64,000 nucleotides of DNA from Paenibacillus solani (GTDB lineage: Bacteria > Bacillota > Bacilli > Paenibacillales > Paenibacillaceae), in assembly GCF_001277345.1 (NCBI RefSeq), contig NZ_LIUT01000008.1:573035-637034 (forward strand), written 5' to 3'. The notes under the pieces are model-generated. The model ran no database searches. It was given only the letters and a program-made list of their open reading frames with translations, and had not been told where the DNA came from. The first letter of the stretch is position 1. The number at the start of each line of letters is the position of its first letter. Made by a program: the position numbers and the translations under genes. Shown in pieces: positions 35,501 through 43,053 of this stretch.

Positions 35501-35713
35501 TCTCGTTTCAAGCGGTTTCGTAATATCCTCCACAACGCCTTCAGGAGCTGCACCCGGATAGATTGCGGTAATGCTTAAGAATGGAACATTAATATCCGGA
35601 ATGGTTTCTTGCTTCATCGTCAATCCGCTGTACAATCCGCCAAAGCTGACGATGATCGTCAACAGCCAGATGGCGAACTTGTTACGCAGCGAAAAATTGA
35701 TAATTCCCTTCAT
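32510..35713 (-). CDS. RND-family efflux pump (SwrC/AcrB-like)
   Basis: A 1067-aa proton-driven exporter with 12 transmembrane segments and two large extracytoplasmic porter domains. The N-terminus (KGIINFSLRNKFAIWLLTIIV) and VAIGRVVDDSIVVIENIYRRL in the fourth segment, with paired Asp residues for proton relay, are typical. It resembles Bacillus SwrC (YerP), which exports surfactin and lipophilic toxins. Residues about 247-303 are a Gly/Ala/Gln/Ser-rich low-complexity insert (GGGASAGASAPNAGAGQQQQ...) in the first porter domain, absent from typical homologues as I know them. It is 29 nt after the TetR gene, in one operon. Confidence 0.9.
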   Translation of the reverse strand: MKGIINFSLRNKFAIWLLTIIVSFGGLYSGLTMKQETIPDINVPFLSITAIYPGAAPEGVVEDITKPLETRLRNIDGVKTITSTSMENAANVMVEFDYGSNLDNATAAVREALNEVKLPDDAQKPTISKFSLSSMPVVSLSIANKDKMALDELTRITENDIVPELEDLDGVASVQVAGQFVNEVQLKFNHDKMSELGLTEDTVKGIVQGSALYVPLGMFEMEKSQKAVAIDGGIIGIEDLKNIAIPVIPGGGASAGASAPNAGAGQQQQLSPGDAAGASQQGAAEAEAGAAGASGAPVVPTGIPTIKLSEIAKIEVIGTSESISRTNGKESIGIQIVKANDANTVDVVNQVKDKAEELRGLYPGMDLTIMLDQGKPIEDSVHTMLSKALFGALFAVLIIMIFLRNIRSTIISIISIPLSLLIAVLCLRQMDITLNMMSLGAMTVAIGRVVDDSIVVIENIYRRLSLSTEKLTGRELISAATREMFVPIASSTIVTIAVFLPLTLVSGMVGELFMPFALTMVFALLASLVVAITIVPAMAHSLFRKGLKNKQDHAEKPGAMARGYRSILRWTLNHKAITFMAAILLLAGSLFLTKYLGVSFIPEQEDKYAMVTYSPEPGVILEDVEERALKAEKLILDQPGVTSMQYSIGGSNPLGMGSANSGLFYIMYDPDTKNFEDVKTALVENLTKEVPDGTWSNMDMAAGGFGGSQLTVNVFGDSLEQIKPVADQIAELANKDTATFANAETSLSEAFEQYTLVADQEKLSSLGLTAGQLAMKLSPVRERPVLTEVEIENKTYNVYIEADSKTYKSIKEIENETVTSPLGIEVPIKDVAKVEKGTTPDSITRIDGKMVVSVTADILSSDVGSASTSLETEVNKLDLPEGISVKFGGVTEQINETFGQLGLAMLAAIAIVYFVLVVTFGGGLAPFAILFSLPFIVIGAIIGLLVTGETLNVSALMGVLMLIGIVVTNAIVLIDRVIHMERAGMSTREALLEAGATRLRPILMTALATIGALLPLVFGWENSAGIISRGLGITVMGGLISSTLLTLVVVPIVYEFLMKFSKKEIED

Positions 35714-35742
35714 TAGACGATTCTCTCTCCTCTCGAAAAACT

Positions 35743-36711
35743 CTATGTCTCTGACTTGGATACACTTTCTTGCTTCATGCCGACAGGGGTAAGATAGCTT
35801 TCAAGAATAGTAAGTATCGTGCCTTTGAGCTCGGTAAATAATGACTCAAGGTTTTCGATTCCCTCCAGGTTAGCAAGCATTCCCTTTAGAACGGCCCGGC
35901 TGGGTTGGAGGGCAAGCAGCTCTTTTTCCATAAGACGGAGCGATTCCATAGCATCTTCCCGGGCATCCGGCTCTAGCTGAATATGCTTGAGCTCGTTCTT
36001 CATCGCCTTTATGACGATGAGTGGATGACGCGTCACACGAACGTCAGTCTGGCATGATTGGCTCAATTGCCCGATTGCCTCCATCGGAATTAGCGGCTCA
36101 GGACGTCTGTGCAGAATGCTCGCAACGATGTCGTCAAGCAGCTGGACCTGGTGGTCTGCGGTAATACCGACATTCAAATGGAACCCCGGCATAAACAGGA
36201 AATGGATATACGAACTCAGCATACTGGCCATAAACATGCCGATTTCCAACGTATACGGCTCTACGTCCGGTCCATAAATGGTTTTAAGCTTATGGTTAAA
36301 CCACTGCAATGCAGCAAGCATTTCCTGCCGCATATTTTCCTTGTCGAAAGGCGGTTTGCCTGGTGGCATCTGATCGTGGAATTGCTTCAGGAGAAACTCC
36401 CGGATCTCCAGAAAATGAACAAGAAGCACTTCCGTCTGCTTGCGAAGCTGCTCCTTCGGGGCAAGCAGCGGATCTTGGTCGACCCGGAGGATTTCATCTT
36501 TGATGCGGTTTGCAATATGTTCGTAAATGCTCTTCTCCAGTTCCTCTTTCGACTTGAAATGAAGATAGAGGCTGCCTTTCGACATCCCGCATACTTCGGC
36601 GATTTCCTGCATGGAGGTAACCGAAGAGCCTTTCGCGGAAAACAGCTGCATCGCAGTGATGAGAATTTGCTGTCGTTTTTCTGCCGTTTTATCAGCCAAA
36701 TCAAAATTCAC
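35743..36711 (-). CDS. TetR-family regulator with long C-terminal extension
   Basis: A 322-aa TetR-type repressor; most family members have about 200 residues. The helix-turn-helix is at about residues 12-58 (SVTSMQEIAEVCGMSKGSLYLHFKSKEEL). Beyond the usual ligand domain, about 110 extra residues form two helical, leucine-rich stretches (ELKHIQLEPDAREDAMESLRLMEKELLAL...). The Bacillus counterpart YerO, next to SwrC, is also longer than average. The listed start is GTG 36711, but GAGG overlaps it; TTG 36699 is a possible alternative. A palindrome directly after the minus-10 fits autorepression and control of the downstream RND pump. Confidence 0.88.
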   Translation of the reverse strand: MNFDLADKTAEKRQQILITAMQLFSAKGSSVTSMQEIAEVCGMSKGSLYLHFKSKEELEKSIYEHIANRIKDEILRVDQDPLLAPKEQLRKQTEVLLVHFLEIREFLLKQFHDQMPPGKPPFDKENMRQEMLAALQWFNHKLKTIYGPDVEPYTLEIGMFMASMLSSYIHFLFMPGFHLNVGITADHQVQLLDDIVASILHRRPEPLIPMEAIGQLSQSCQTDVRVTRHPLIVIKAMKNELKHIQLEPDAREDAMESLRLMEKELLALQPSRAVLKGMLANLEGIENLESLFTELKGTILTILESYLTPVGMKQESVSKSET

Positions 36712-36741
36712 CTCGCTTGAGAACTTTCCAGTTCTAAGATT

Positions 36742-36790
36742 GACCGATTGGTCGAAGATAATTATATATGAAAAAGAACGACCGTTTCAA
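36742..36790 (-). promoter_or_regulatory. Promoter and palindromic operator of the tetR-RND operon
   Basis: Read on the minus strand, TTGAAA (36790-36785), an 18-bp spacer and TATAAT (36766-36761) are followed by GACCAATCGGTC (36753-36742), an inverted repeat GACC/GGTC at the transcription start. I infer autorepression by the TetR protein. Confidence 0.65.
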
Positions 36791-36805
36791 CTTTACTACG
36801 GTCGT
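36770..36805 (-). terminator. Terminator of the SMR operon
   Basis: ACGGTCGT (36805-36798) and ACGACCGT (36785-36778), read on the minus strand, form an 8-bp stem followed by TCTTTTTC. The hairpin overlaps the minus-35 (36790-36785) of the next operon on the same strand. Confidence 0.75.
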
Positions 36806-36853
36806 CCCTTAATATAGGTTCTGTAAACTTGAGAAAACTTCACAGATTCATTT

Positions 36854-37168
36854 TTAACTGATTAACTTCAGGCCGACTGCCGAACACAGAATCATAGCGA
36901 TAAACAGCACTCTGCGCCACTCTTTGGGCTCCCCGAACAGAAACATCCCGGTGAACGCACCGCCCGCTGTCCCAATCCCTGTCCATATGGCGTAAGCGGT
37001 CCCCATAGGCAGTATGGTCATGGCGTAGGAGAGGAGAGAGAAGCTGGCGCCAAAAGATAAGGCCAAAATCAGTACATAACGCCATCCCTTGTGCTCTGAC
37101 ACCCCTTTGATGCCGATGACGCCGCCAATTTCGAATAATCCGGCTAATACAAGAGCAACCCATGCCAT
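36854..37168 (-). CDS. ykkD: SMR efflux subunit, YkkD-like
   Basis: A 104-aa small multidrug resistance protein with four transmembrane helices. The conserved proton- and drug-binding Glu is Glu13 in GLFEIGGV. SFSLLSYAM and GTAYAIWTGIGTAGGA are the family signature, and CSAVGLKLIS matches the end of Bacillus YkkD. Its ATG at 37168 shares one base with the stop codon of the upstream subunit (TAATG), so the pair is translationally coupled and likely works as a heterodimer. YkkCD-type pumps export cationic drugs, and several SMR relatives export guanidinium. A terminator follows. Confidence 0.88.
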   Translation of the reverse strand: MAWVALVLAGLFEIGGVIGIKGVSEHKGWRYVLILALSFGASFSLLSYAMTILPMGTAYAIWTGIGTAGGAFTGMFLFGEPKEWRRVLFIAMILCSAVGLKLIS

Positions 37169-37509
37169 TACTTGCTCACCTCCGTTTTCACCTGATCGCC
37201 GGTAACCAGCTTCAGACCGATCACGCCGGCGAGCAGCACGCAGATCAGAAGCACCTTGACCAGTTTGAACGGTTCTCCGAAGAACAGCATTTCGGATGCC
37301 ACGGTTCCGGCGGTGCCGATTCCCGTAAAGACGGCATATACCGTTCCGACCGGCAGCCGCTTGGCTGCTTCGATAATAAGATAGAAGCTGACCGCGATGG
37401 CGGCCACGGTTCCAATCCATTCCCACACATTAGAGGAATGCTTCAGACCCATCACCCATATGATCTCGACTAATCCGGCAAGCAGTACAAAAACCCAGTT
37501 GCGATTCAT
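37168..37509 (-). CDS. ykkC: SMR efflux subunit, YkkC-like
   Basis: A 113-aa four-helix SMR protein. Glu14 in GLVEIIWV is the conserved acidic residue. LPVGTVYAVFTGIGTAGTVASEMLFFGEP and GVIGLKLVTGD resemble Bacillus YkkC closely. ATG 37509 follows AAGGAG at 11 nt; GTG 37521 overlaps that site. In Bacillus ykkCD is preceded by a guanidine-I riboswitch. The 104-bp gap here shows no such structure; instead a TetR gene lies upstream and probably controls the operon. Confidence 0.88.
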   Translation of the reverse strand: MNRNWVFVLLAGLVEIIWVMGLKHSSNVWEWIGTVAAIAVSFYLIIEAAKRLPVGTVYAVFTGIGTAGTVASEMLFFGEPFKLVKVLLICVLLAGVIGLKLVTGDQVKTEVSK

Positions 37510-37613
37510 TATGATTGTCACTCCTTTTATGAAAAGAACAGTAACCTCAGTTAGAGACTCTTACTCTTATTCTTCTTGAACTTCCTAATTATCATGCGTA
37601 ATTCCACTGGGAT

Positions 37614-38210
37614 TTAACTTTTGTGGTTATATTTTTGCTTCGTTACCCCTAACCAATACACAGGCCAAGCGGCCGCGAGACGTCTCAAAGCCCGTTCTTC
37701 CCCGCCGAATACGGTTTCCAGATGAATCCCATCCACCAAGGTCATAAAGGCAATCGCTGCGTCTCGCGGATGACGGATGATACGTCCATGCTCCGGACAG
37801 CCTGATGCAAGCAGCCTCGACAAGTTCTGCTCCTGCTGATCCAGCAGCGGATACACCATCGCCATCACTTCGTCATACAGCGTGCTTGGCGGGAAAAAGG
37901 CCATTCGCATGAAGAACTGGACTTCATCGTCCAATTGATAAGCTTGGAGACGGTTTTCAAGAAATCCGTGCAGCTGCTGCTCCAGCGGCCAATCGGTATG
38001 GTTAAGAAAATAGGCTACCATCAATTCCTCTTGACGCTGGAATACATCCTGAAGCACCTGCAGAAACAAATCCTGTTTACTTGAAAAATGAGCATAAATC
38101 GAAGGCTTCTTAATCCCGCAATCATCAGCGATATGTTTCAACGATGCTCCTTCGTAACCGTTCTTGGCGAAGTGGGCAAGGGCGGATTGCTTAATGTTGG
38201 CTGCACTCAT
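37614..38210 (-). CDS. TetR-family repressor of the SMR pair
   Basis: A 198-aa TetR protein. The helix-turn-helix is at about residues 5-50 (YEGASLKHIADDCGIKKPSIYAHFSSKQDLF), followed by a helical effector domain. ATG 38210 is 7 nt after AGGAG. It is the first gene of a minus-strand operon with the YkkC/YkkD-like subunits, and its promoter carries a perfect 20-bp palindrome. Substrate-induced release from that site is the expected control. Confidence 0.9.
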   Translation of the reverse strand: MSAANIKQSALAHFAKNGYEGASLKHIADDCGIKKPSIYAHFSSKQDLFLQVLQDVFQRQEELMVAYFLNHTDWPLEQQLHGFLENRLQAYQLDDEVQFFMRMAFFPPSTLYDEVMAMVYPLLDQQEQNLSRLLASGCPEHGRIIRHPRDAAIAFMTLVDGIHLETVFGGEERALRRLAAAWPVYWLGVTKQKYNHKS

Positions 38211-38221
38211 AACAACTCTCC

Positions 38222-38272
38222 TAACTAACGATCGTTAGTTAAATTTTTAACAAATATCGTTCGCGTTGTCAA
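38222..38272 (-). promoter_or_regulatory. Promoter with a perfect 20-bp palindromic operator
   Basis: On the minus strand, TTGACA (38272-38267), a 17-bp spacer and TAAAAA (38249-38244) are followed 2 bp later by TAACTAACGA and its exact mirror TCGTTAGTTA (38241-38222). The operator covers the transcription start, as expected for an autorepressed TetR gene. Confidence 0.8.
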
Positions 38273-38425
38273 TATCTTTTTTCTGGGGAAAGCGACTTGG
38301 TCTGCCCGGGAAGTCTGGCCAGGGAGAACAGTCTTTAGTTCCCGAAGGAGATCATGTAGAATATGGAGTGACCGGCATCGTACATACATAGAGAAAGAAA
38401 CGATGAAGAACAAGGGGAAATTGAA

Positions 38426-39928
38426 ATGAGGAAAGGAATACAGGCTGTACTGATCACTGCGCTGTTATTCGCGTTTTATTATTTTGGCATGGATTATTTC
38501 GGAAAGACGACGGGGACGATCATCGGGATCTTCTCCACGCTGACTGTGGTATCCATCGGATTCATGATATTTATGGAGAACCGCCATCCCACAAGCACGA
38601 TGGCCTGGATTCTCCTCTTGGCGCTGGTCCCGATTGCGGGACTCGTATTTTATTTTTTGTTTGGGCAGAACTATTTCAAAAGGCGGAAATATGACAAAAA
38701 AGCACGCAAAGACGTCCTGGTCTATACTAGCGAGGTGCTTCGGAAGAGCACTCCTGACGTATCCTGCTTCAAACCGGCTGTACAACAGCTCCTTCAGCTG
38801 TCGACCCGTCTGGCACGCACACCGATCTCATTCTCGAGCGATACTAGGGTTCTGACAGATGGGGAAGAGACGTTTGAAGCCTTGATTGCAGAGCTGGAGC
38901 AAGCAGAGCATCATATTCACATGGAATATTACATATACCGCCCGGATGCAATCGGAACGCAGATCCAAGACATTTTGATAAGAAAGGCAAGAGAGGGAGT
39001 GGCTGTGCGGTTTATGGTTGACGCTGTCGGCAGCCTGCAGCTGCCGCCTTCCTTCCTGCAGGAGATGCGGGAGGCGGGCGTACAGGTCGCCGTATTCGGC
39101 AGTCCCAAGACGATATTCTTCACGAGCCGTGTGAACTACCGCAATCATCGGAAAATCGTCGTTATTGACGGCAGTGTTGGATTCGTTGGCGGATTGAATG
39201 TAGGGGATGAATATTTAAGCCGCAGCAAGGCATTCGGTTTCTGGCGCGACACCCATTTGCTCATCCGCGGAGAGGCCGTCCGGACACTCCAGGTGGTATT
39301 TCTGCAGGATTGGCAGTACATGACGGGAGAGCAGCCAAGTGAACCGATTTATTATTCCCCTGATTTGCTGGAGAACCGTTCGGGAGCCGTTCAGATTATT
39401 GCAAGCGGACCGGACAATGAGCGCAGAGCCCTCAAAAATATTTTCTTCTCCATGATCGTGTCAGCGCGCAAGTCTGTATGGCTGGCAACTCCATACTTTA
39501 TACCGGATGAGGATATTCTCACAGCGCTTCGGGTTGCGGCCCTCTCAGGACTTGATGTGCGAATTCTTTTTCCTTCAAAACCGGACAAGTGGCTTCCATT
39601 CCTGGCCTCTCACTCCTATTTTCCGGCTCTGCTGGATGTTGGAGTTCGGGTTTATGAATATGAAAAAGGCTTCATGCACTCCAAGCTGCTGATCGTCGAC
39701 GGCGAAGTTGCGACGATCGGCACGGCCAATATGGATATGCGAAGCTTTCACCTGAATTTTGAAGTTAACGCACTGCTAGTGCAAACCGAAAGCGTAAGAA
39801 AGCTGGTAGCCGATTTCGAGCACGACATAGAATCTGCACTACTGTACGATCGCAATCACACCCGCAAAAAAAGAATCATGACCCGGCTGCTGGAATCCGC
39901 AGCCCGCCTGATGTCGCCGCTGCTGTAA
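38426..39928 (+). CDS. cls: Cardiolipin synthase (PLD type)
   Basis: A 500-aa membrane enzyme that joins two phosphatidylglycerol molecules into cardiolipin and glycerol. Two or three N-terminal helices (residues about 5-75) precede two phospholipase D catalytic motifs: NHRKIVVIDGSVGFVGGLN (HxKxxxxD) near residue 238 and MHSKLLIVDGEVATIGTANMD near residue 416. The length is normal for the bacterial ClsA group. ATG 38426 is preceded by AAGGGGA at about 8 nt. It is convergent with another PLD-superfamily gene. Confidence 0.93.
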   Translation: MRKGIQAVLITALLFAFYYFGMDYFGKTTGTIIGIFSTLTVVSIGFMIFMENRHPTSTMAWILLLALVPIAGLVFYFLFGQNYFKRRKYDKKARKDVLVYTSEVLRKSTPDVSCFKPAVQQLLQLSTRLARTPISFSSDTRVLTDGEETFEALIAELEQAEHHIHMEYYIYRPDAIGTQIQDILIRKAREGVAVRFMVDAVGSLQLPPSFLQEMREAGVQVAVFGSPKTIFFTSRVNYRNHRKIVVIDGSVGFVGGLNVGDEYLSRSKAFGFWRDTHLLIRGEAVRTLQVVFLQDWQYMTGEQPSEPIYYSPDLLENRSGAVQIIASGPDNERRALKNIFFSMIVSARKSVWLATPYFIPDEDILTALRVAALSGLDVRILFPSKPDKWLPFLASHSYFPALLDVGVRVYEYEKGFMHSKLLIVDGEVATIGTANMDMRSFHLNFEVNALLVQTESVRKLVADFEHDIESALLYDRNHTRKKRIMTRLLESAARLMSPLL

Positions 39929-39936
39929 ATATAATG

Positions 39937-39979
39937 GGACAGCAATTCGGGAATCATTCTATTCCCTGCCCGTCCTTTT
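39937..39979 (+). terminator. Probable terminator of cls
   Basis: GGGAAT (39949-39954) pairs with ATTCCC (39961-39966), an imperfect outer GGAC/GTCC extends the stem, and TTTTT (39975-39979) follows on the plus strand only. Confidence 0.65.
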
Positions 39980-39994
39980 TCACAAGGGATGCTT

Positions 39995-41545
39995 TTAGAA
40001 CGTAGTGAACCCGAGCCATTTTTGCAGCTTAAACACGATTTCCTTGAGCCATGTGGTTTCTTCCTGGTAAGCATCGGTGTCGAGGCTGTAGACGGCTCCT
40101 TCGTTATACCATATGCGATTGAAATAACGGTCCATATCCTGGATCAGCGGGTGATCTTTCGGAGCGGCTGCCCATATATTATTCTCCAGATTCATATCGT
40201 CCAAATTACGCTGCGTGAAATTGGTGGAGCCGCCGATAATCACCGACTTGCCCGTGGGCTTGGCAATGTACATGAGCTTGGTATGATACTGCTCTTTGCC
40301 GGTGTTGTACCAGCGAATGGAGATTTTGCCTTTGGATTTCTTGATGAGCTCGGCAGCCGCCGGGCGATTGGGGATGCCGATCTTGTCCCGGCCAAAAGCG
40401 TTTTGGTTCGGATCCAGGATGAGGCGTATCTCGACTCCCCGCTCCGAGGCTTTCAGAAGCTCATCCATGACCTTACTATCGGCTAAATAGAACATTCCCA
40501 TCCAGAGCGTGTCCCCGGACTGAGCCTGCTCTATAGCCTCCAGAACATATTTATAGACTTTTCCTTCAGTCAAATAACGAACATCGACGTCGTTAGCCTT
40601 GCCAAAAGGTTGTTCCGACGGCATGGACGCCGGTTCGTATTGCGGCAGTTTGATCGAACTTGTGAGATGAACGGCGGCTTGCTCGGCGGCAAGCATATCC
40701 CCGATAATCTCTCCGCTTGTTTCGAAGGCAATGTTTGAATGGTATGCACTGGCATCATGGACGTTGGCTGAGGCAACAAGTGCTGTCTTTTCGCTGATGA
40801 CGACCTTACGGTGATTGGCCTTTACATTGAGCAGCTTCAGATAAGAGCGGACGGTAATATCGGGTGCTTCGCTTGCCATCAGATTCGGAAGTGTTCCGGT
40901 GCCCGACTGGCCGAACCACTGAAAAAAAGTACGCCATACCGCGGAATAAGCCGGCGTAGAGTCGCGCAGGCGGTTGACATCGGTGATGACTACATGAATG
41001 TCGGCGGCTTTCATGGCCTCGAACTCCGGAACCGGGTAGGACCCATACCCGGTATTGACCTCATCCGTAATAAAGAAGATGTCCATATCGGGGTATTTCT
41101 TCTTATGGGCCACAAGACGCTGAGTTAGCTCTTCGCTGATTTTAGGGAAGCTTTGGCCTTTATGGGTGTACCCATTGAACAGAAACATATCAATAACGAG
41201 GAACTTCCGGGATTCATCGACAATCTGGCCGATACGCTGACCAATTTCTTGATCGTGTACCGGCTGGCCGTCCGGTCCGGGGTAGGTCAGGTCGACCCAC
41301 ATCTTAACGTCGCTTTGGTAGAGGGGGCTTTCATAGGAGATGCCCTTGGGAAGCGGCTTATGGGTGTGATAGATCATCACGCTGATCAGCCATAGTATAA
41401 GTAGAATCATGCAGACGAACACTATTTTTCTTATGCGAGAACCTTTGGAATGCGTTTTTAATTTCCCTGGCAGGAGTGATGTGTCTCCCTCTTGCGTATG
41501 TAGATTCTCTGTATGGCGCTTATGAAATAAAGGGGGGAAACCCAC
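39995..41545 (-). CDS. Membrane-anchored PLD-superfamily protein
   Basis: A 516-aa protein with one N-terminal transmembrane helix (about residues 38-58) and two phospholipase D-like repeats on the outer side. The first reads NHRKVVISEKTALVASANVHD; the second reads YHTKLMYIAKPTGKSVIIGGSTNFTQRN. Both keep His and Lys of HxKxxxxD but replace the Asp by Glu and Ala. The GSTNF/SANVHD serine-asparagine parts are present, so activity is still possible. I prefer GTG 41545, 10 nt after GGAGG, over ATG 41575, which has no ribosome binding site. The reaction is unknown; it is probably a phosphodiesterase or lipid-modifying enzyme. Confidence 0.75.
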   Translation of the reverse strand: MGFPPLFHKRHTENLHTQEGDTSLLPGKLKTHSKGSRIRKIVFVCMILLILWLISVMIYHTHKPLPKGISYESPLYQSDVKMWVDLTYPGPDGQPVHDQEIGQRIGQIVDESRKFLVIDMFLFNGYTHKGQSFPKISEELTQRLVAHKKKYPDMDIFFITDEVNTGYGSYPVPEFEAMKAADIHVVITDVNRLRDSTPAYSAVWRTFFQWFGQSGTGTLPNLMASEAPDITVRSYLKLLNVKANHRKVVISEKTALVASANVHDASAYHSNIAFETSGEIIGDMLAAEQAAVHLTSSIKLPQYEPASMPSEQPFGKANDVDVRYLTEGKVYKYVLEAIEQAQSGDTLWMGMFYLADSKVMDELLKASERGVEIRLILDPNQNAFGRDKIGIPNRPAAAELIKKSKGKISIRWYNTGKEQYHTKLMYIAKPTGKSVIIGGSTNFTQRNLDDMNLENNIWAAAPKDHPLIQDMDRYFNRIWYNEGAVYSLDTDAYQEETTWLKEIVFKLQKWLGFTTF

Positions 41546-41773
41546 GATCGTCCATCCTCCTGTCGCTTCAGTCATATAACGTTATTTAACATAATTGACT
41601 TGTCCTGACGCACCCCAGTTTCTGCTATTCGGCAAGTATAGGAGATCGGGTGGATCGTATGCTCCCGGGGAAGAATGAGAAACAAGCGGTTTGTCCAATC
41701 AGATTACATGGCCAGACTGATAGTCACGATCTGTTTATAGAGGATGTTGAAATAGAGAAGGAGGACGTAGGAA

Positions 41774-42871
41774 ATGAATTCGGAACCTAGAGAGAACGCA
41801 GAATCAAGCAGTGGGTCGGACAAGCACGGGGACAGATTGCTGCCGGAGGTGCCTACAGGCGAGCGGAAAATAGAGCATGTGCGTTTATGTCTGAACGAGG
41901 AAGTAGGCTCGGTAGGGATAACCGCCGGCTTTGAGCATTATCGTTTTCGCCACGCTGCCCTGCCTGAAATTGATTTTGATGATATTGCACTGGACACCAC
42001 TTTTCTTGGTATCAACGTGCGAACGCCGTTGTTGATCAGTTCCATGACAGGCGGCAGCAAGACGACCGGGGAGATCAATATGCGTCTGGCTGAAGCAGCG
42101 GAACGCCGCGGCTGGGCGTTTGGAGTTGGCTCGGTCCGGGCTGCGGTCGAGAAGGAAGAGCTTGCCTCCACGTTCCGTGTTCGTGAGCGTGCACCCAGCA
42201 TTCCGGTTATTGCTAATCTGGGAGCTGTGCAGTTGAATTATGGCTTTGGCCTTGAGGATTGCCTACGTGCTGTCGATATTGCCGGGGCGGACATGCTGGT
42301 GCTTCATCTGAACGGACTTCAAGAAGTGTTTCAGCCGGAAGGGAATACCCGCTTTGGTCATTTGCTCGGTAGAATCGAGGATTTGTGCCGAACGCTGGAT
42401 ATACCGGTTGGCATTAAAGAAGTTGGCTGGGGAATCGATGGCGAGACAGCGCAGACTCTCTTAGGAGTTGGCGTGTCGTTCATCGATGTGGCGGGTGCAG
42501 GCGGCACATCGTGGAGCCAGGTTGAGAAATTCCGCAATCCTGATCCGGTTCGCCGCGCTGCGGCCGAAGCCTTCGCTGATTGGGGCAACTCGACCGCGCA
42601 ATGTATCGTGGAAGTACGGGGAGCAGCGCCGACTTGCGCACTTATCGGCAGCGGGGGACTGCAGAGCGGGGTTGATGCGGCGAAGGCGATTGCGCTTGGG
42701 GCCGACATGGCCGGTTTCGGTCGCGGGCTTCTGGGGTCAGCCGTCGATTCTGTAGAAGCGCTTGACCGGCGTCTGGCCCAGGTGGAGTTGGAACTGCGCA
42801 CGTCGATGTTCGGAATCGGAGCCCGGGACATCGATGCCCTGAAATCAACCAAGCGCTTGATCCGGGTGTAA
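41774..42871 (+). CDS. fni: Type 2 isopentenyl-diphosphate delta-isomerase
   Basis: A 365-aa FMN-dependent isomerase interconverting isopentenyl and dimethylallyl diphosphate in the MEP-pathway product pool. LLISSMTGGSKTTGEINMRLAEAAERRGWAFGVGSVRAA (about residues 76-115) is the family signature. Further motifs are HLNGLQEVFQPEGN, VGIKEVGWGI and GAGGTSWSQVE of the FMN/substrate TIM barrel. GGAGG lies shortly before ATG 41774. It stands just before ychF, but the latter has its own promoter. Confidence 0.93.
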   Translation: MNSEPRENAESSSGSDKHGDRLLPEVPTGERKIEHVRLCLNEEVGSVGITAGFEHYRFRHAALPEIDFDDIALDTTFLGINVRTPLLISSMTGGSKTTGEINMRLAEAAERRGWAFGVGSVRAAVEKEELASTFRVRERAPSIPVIANLGAVQLNYGFGLEDCLRAVDIAGADMLVLHLNGLQEVFQPEGNTRFGHLLGRIEDLCRTLDIPVGIKEVGWGIDGETAQTLLGVGVSFIDVAGAGGTSWSQVEKFRNPDPVRRAAAEAFADWGNSTAQCIVEVRGAAPTCALIGSGGLQSGVDAAKAIALGADMAGFGRGLLGSAVDSVEALDRRLAQVELELRTSMFGIGARDIDALKSTKRLIRV

Positions 42872-42924
42872 ATGGCAGCAAGCGGCACCCAGGATCAGGA
42901 TGGTGTGTTGACCGTATATTCGTA

Positions 42925-42952
42925 TTGAAGTCTATGAGGTATCTGCTATAAT
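42925..42952 (+). promoter_or_regulatory. Extended minus-10 promoter of ychF
   Basis: TTGAAG (42925-42930), a 16-bp spacer and TGCTATAAT, with the hexamer at 42947-42952, lie about 100 bp before ychF. Confidence 0.7.
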
Positions 42953-43053
42953 TAATAAGATTGTTTAGCTGAAGATGAATGGCTTGGGTGATAGGCTCCA
43001 AGCTTTGTATACTTACAGATAAAGAGTAACCTAAATAAGGAGTTGTCACATAA

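Noticed and set aside
37522..37613. Guanidine riboswitch upstream of the ykkC-like gene
   Set aside because: Only 92-104 bp are available and none of the conserved ykkC-motif sequence is visible.
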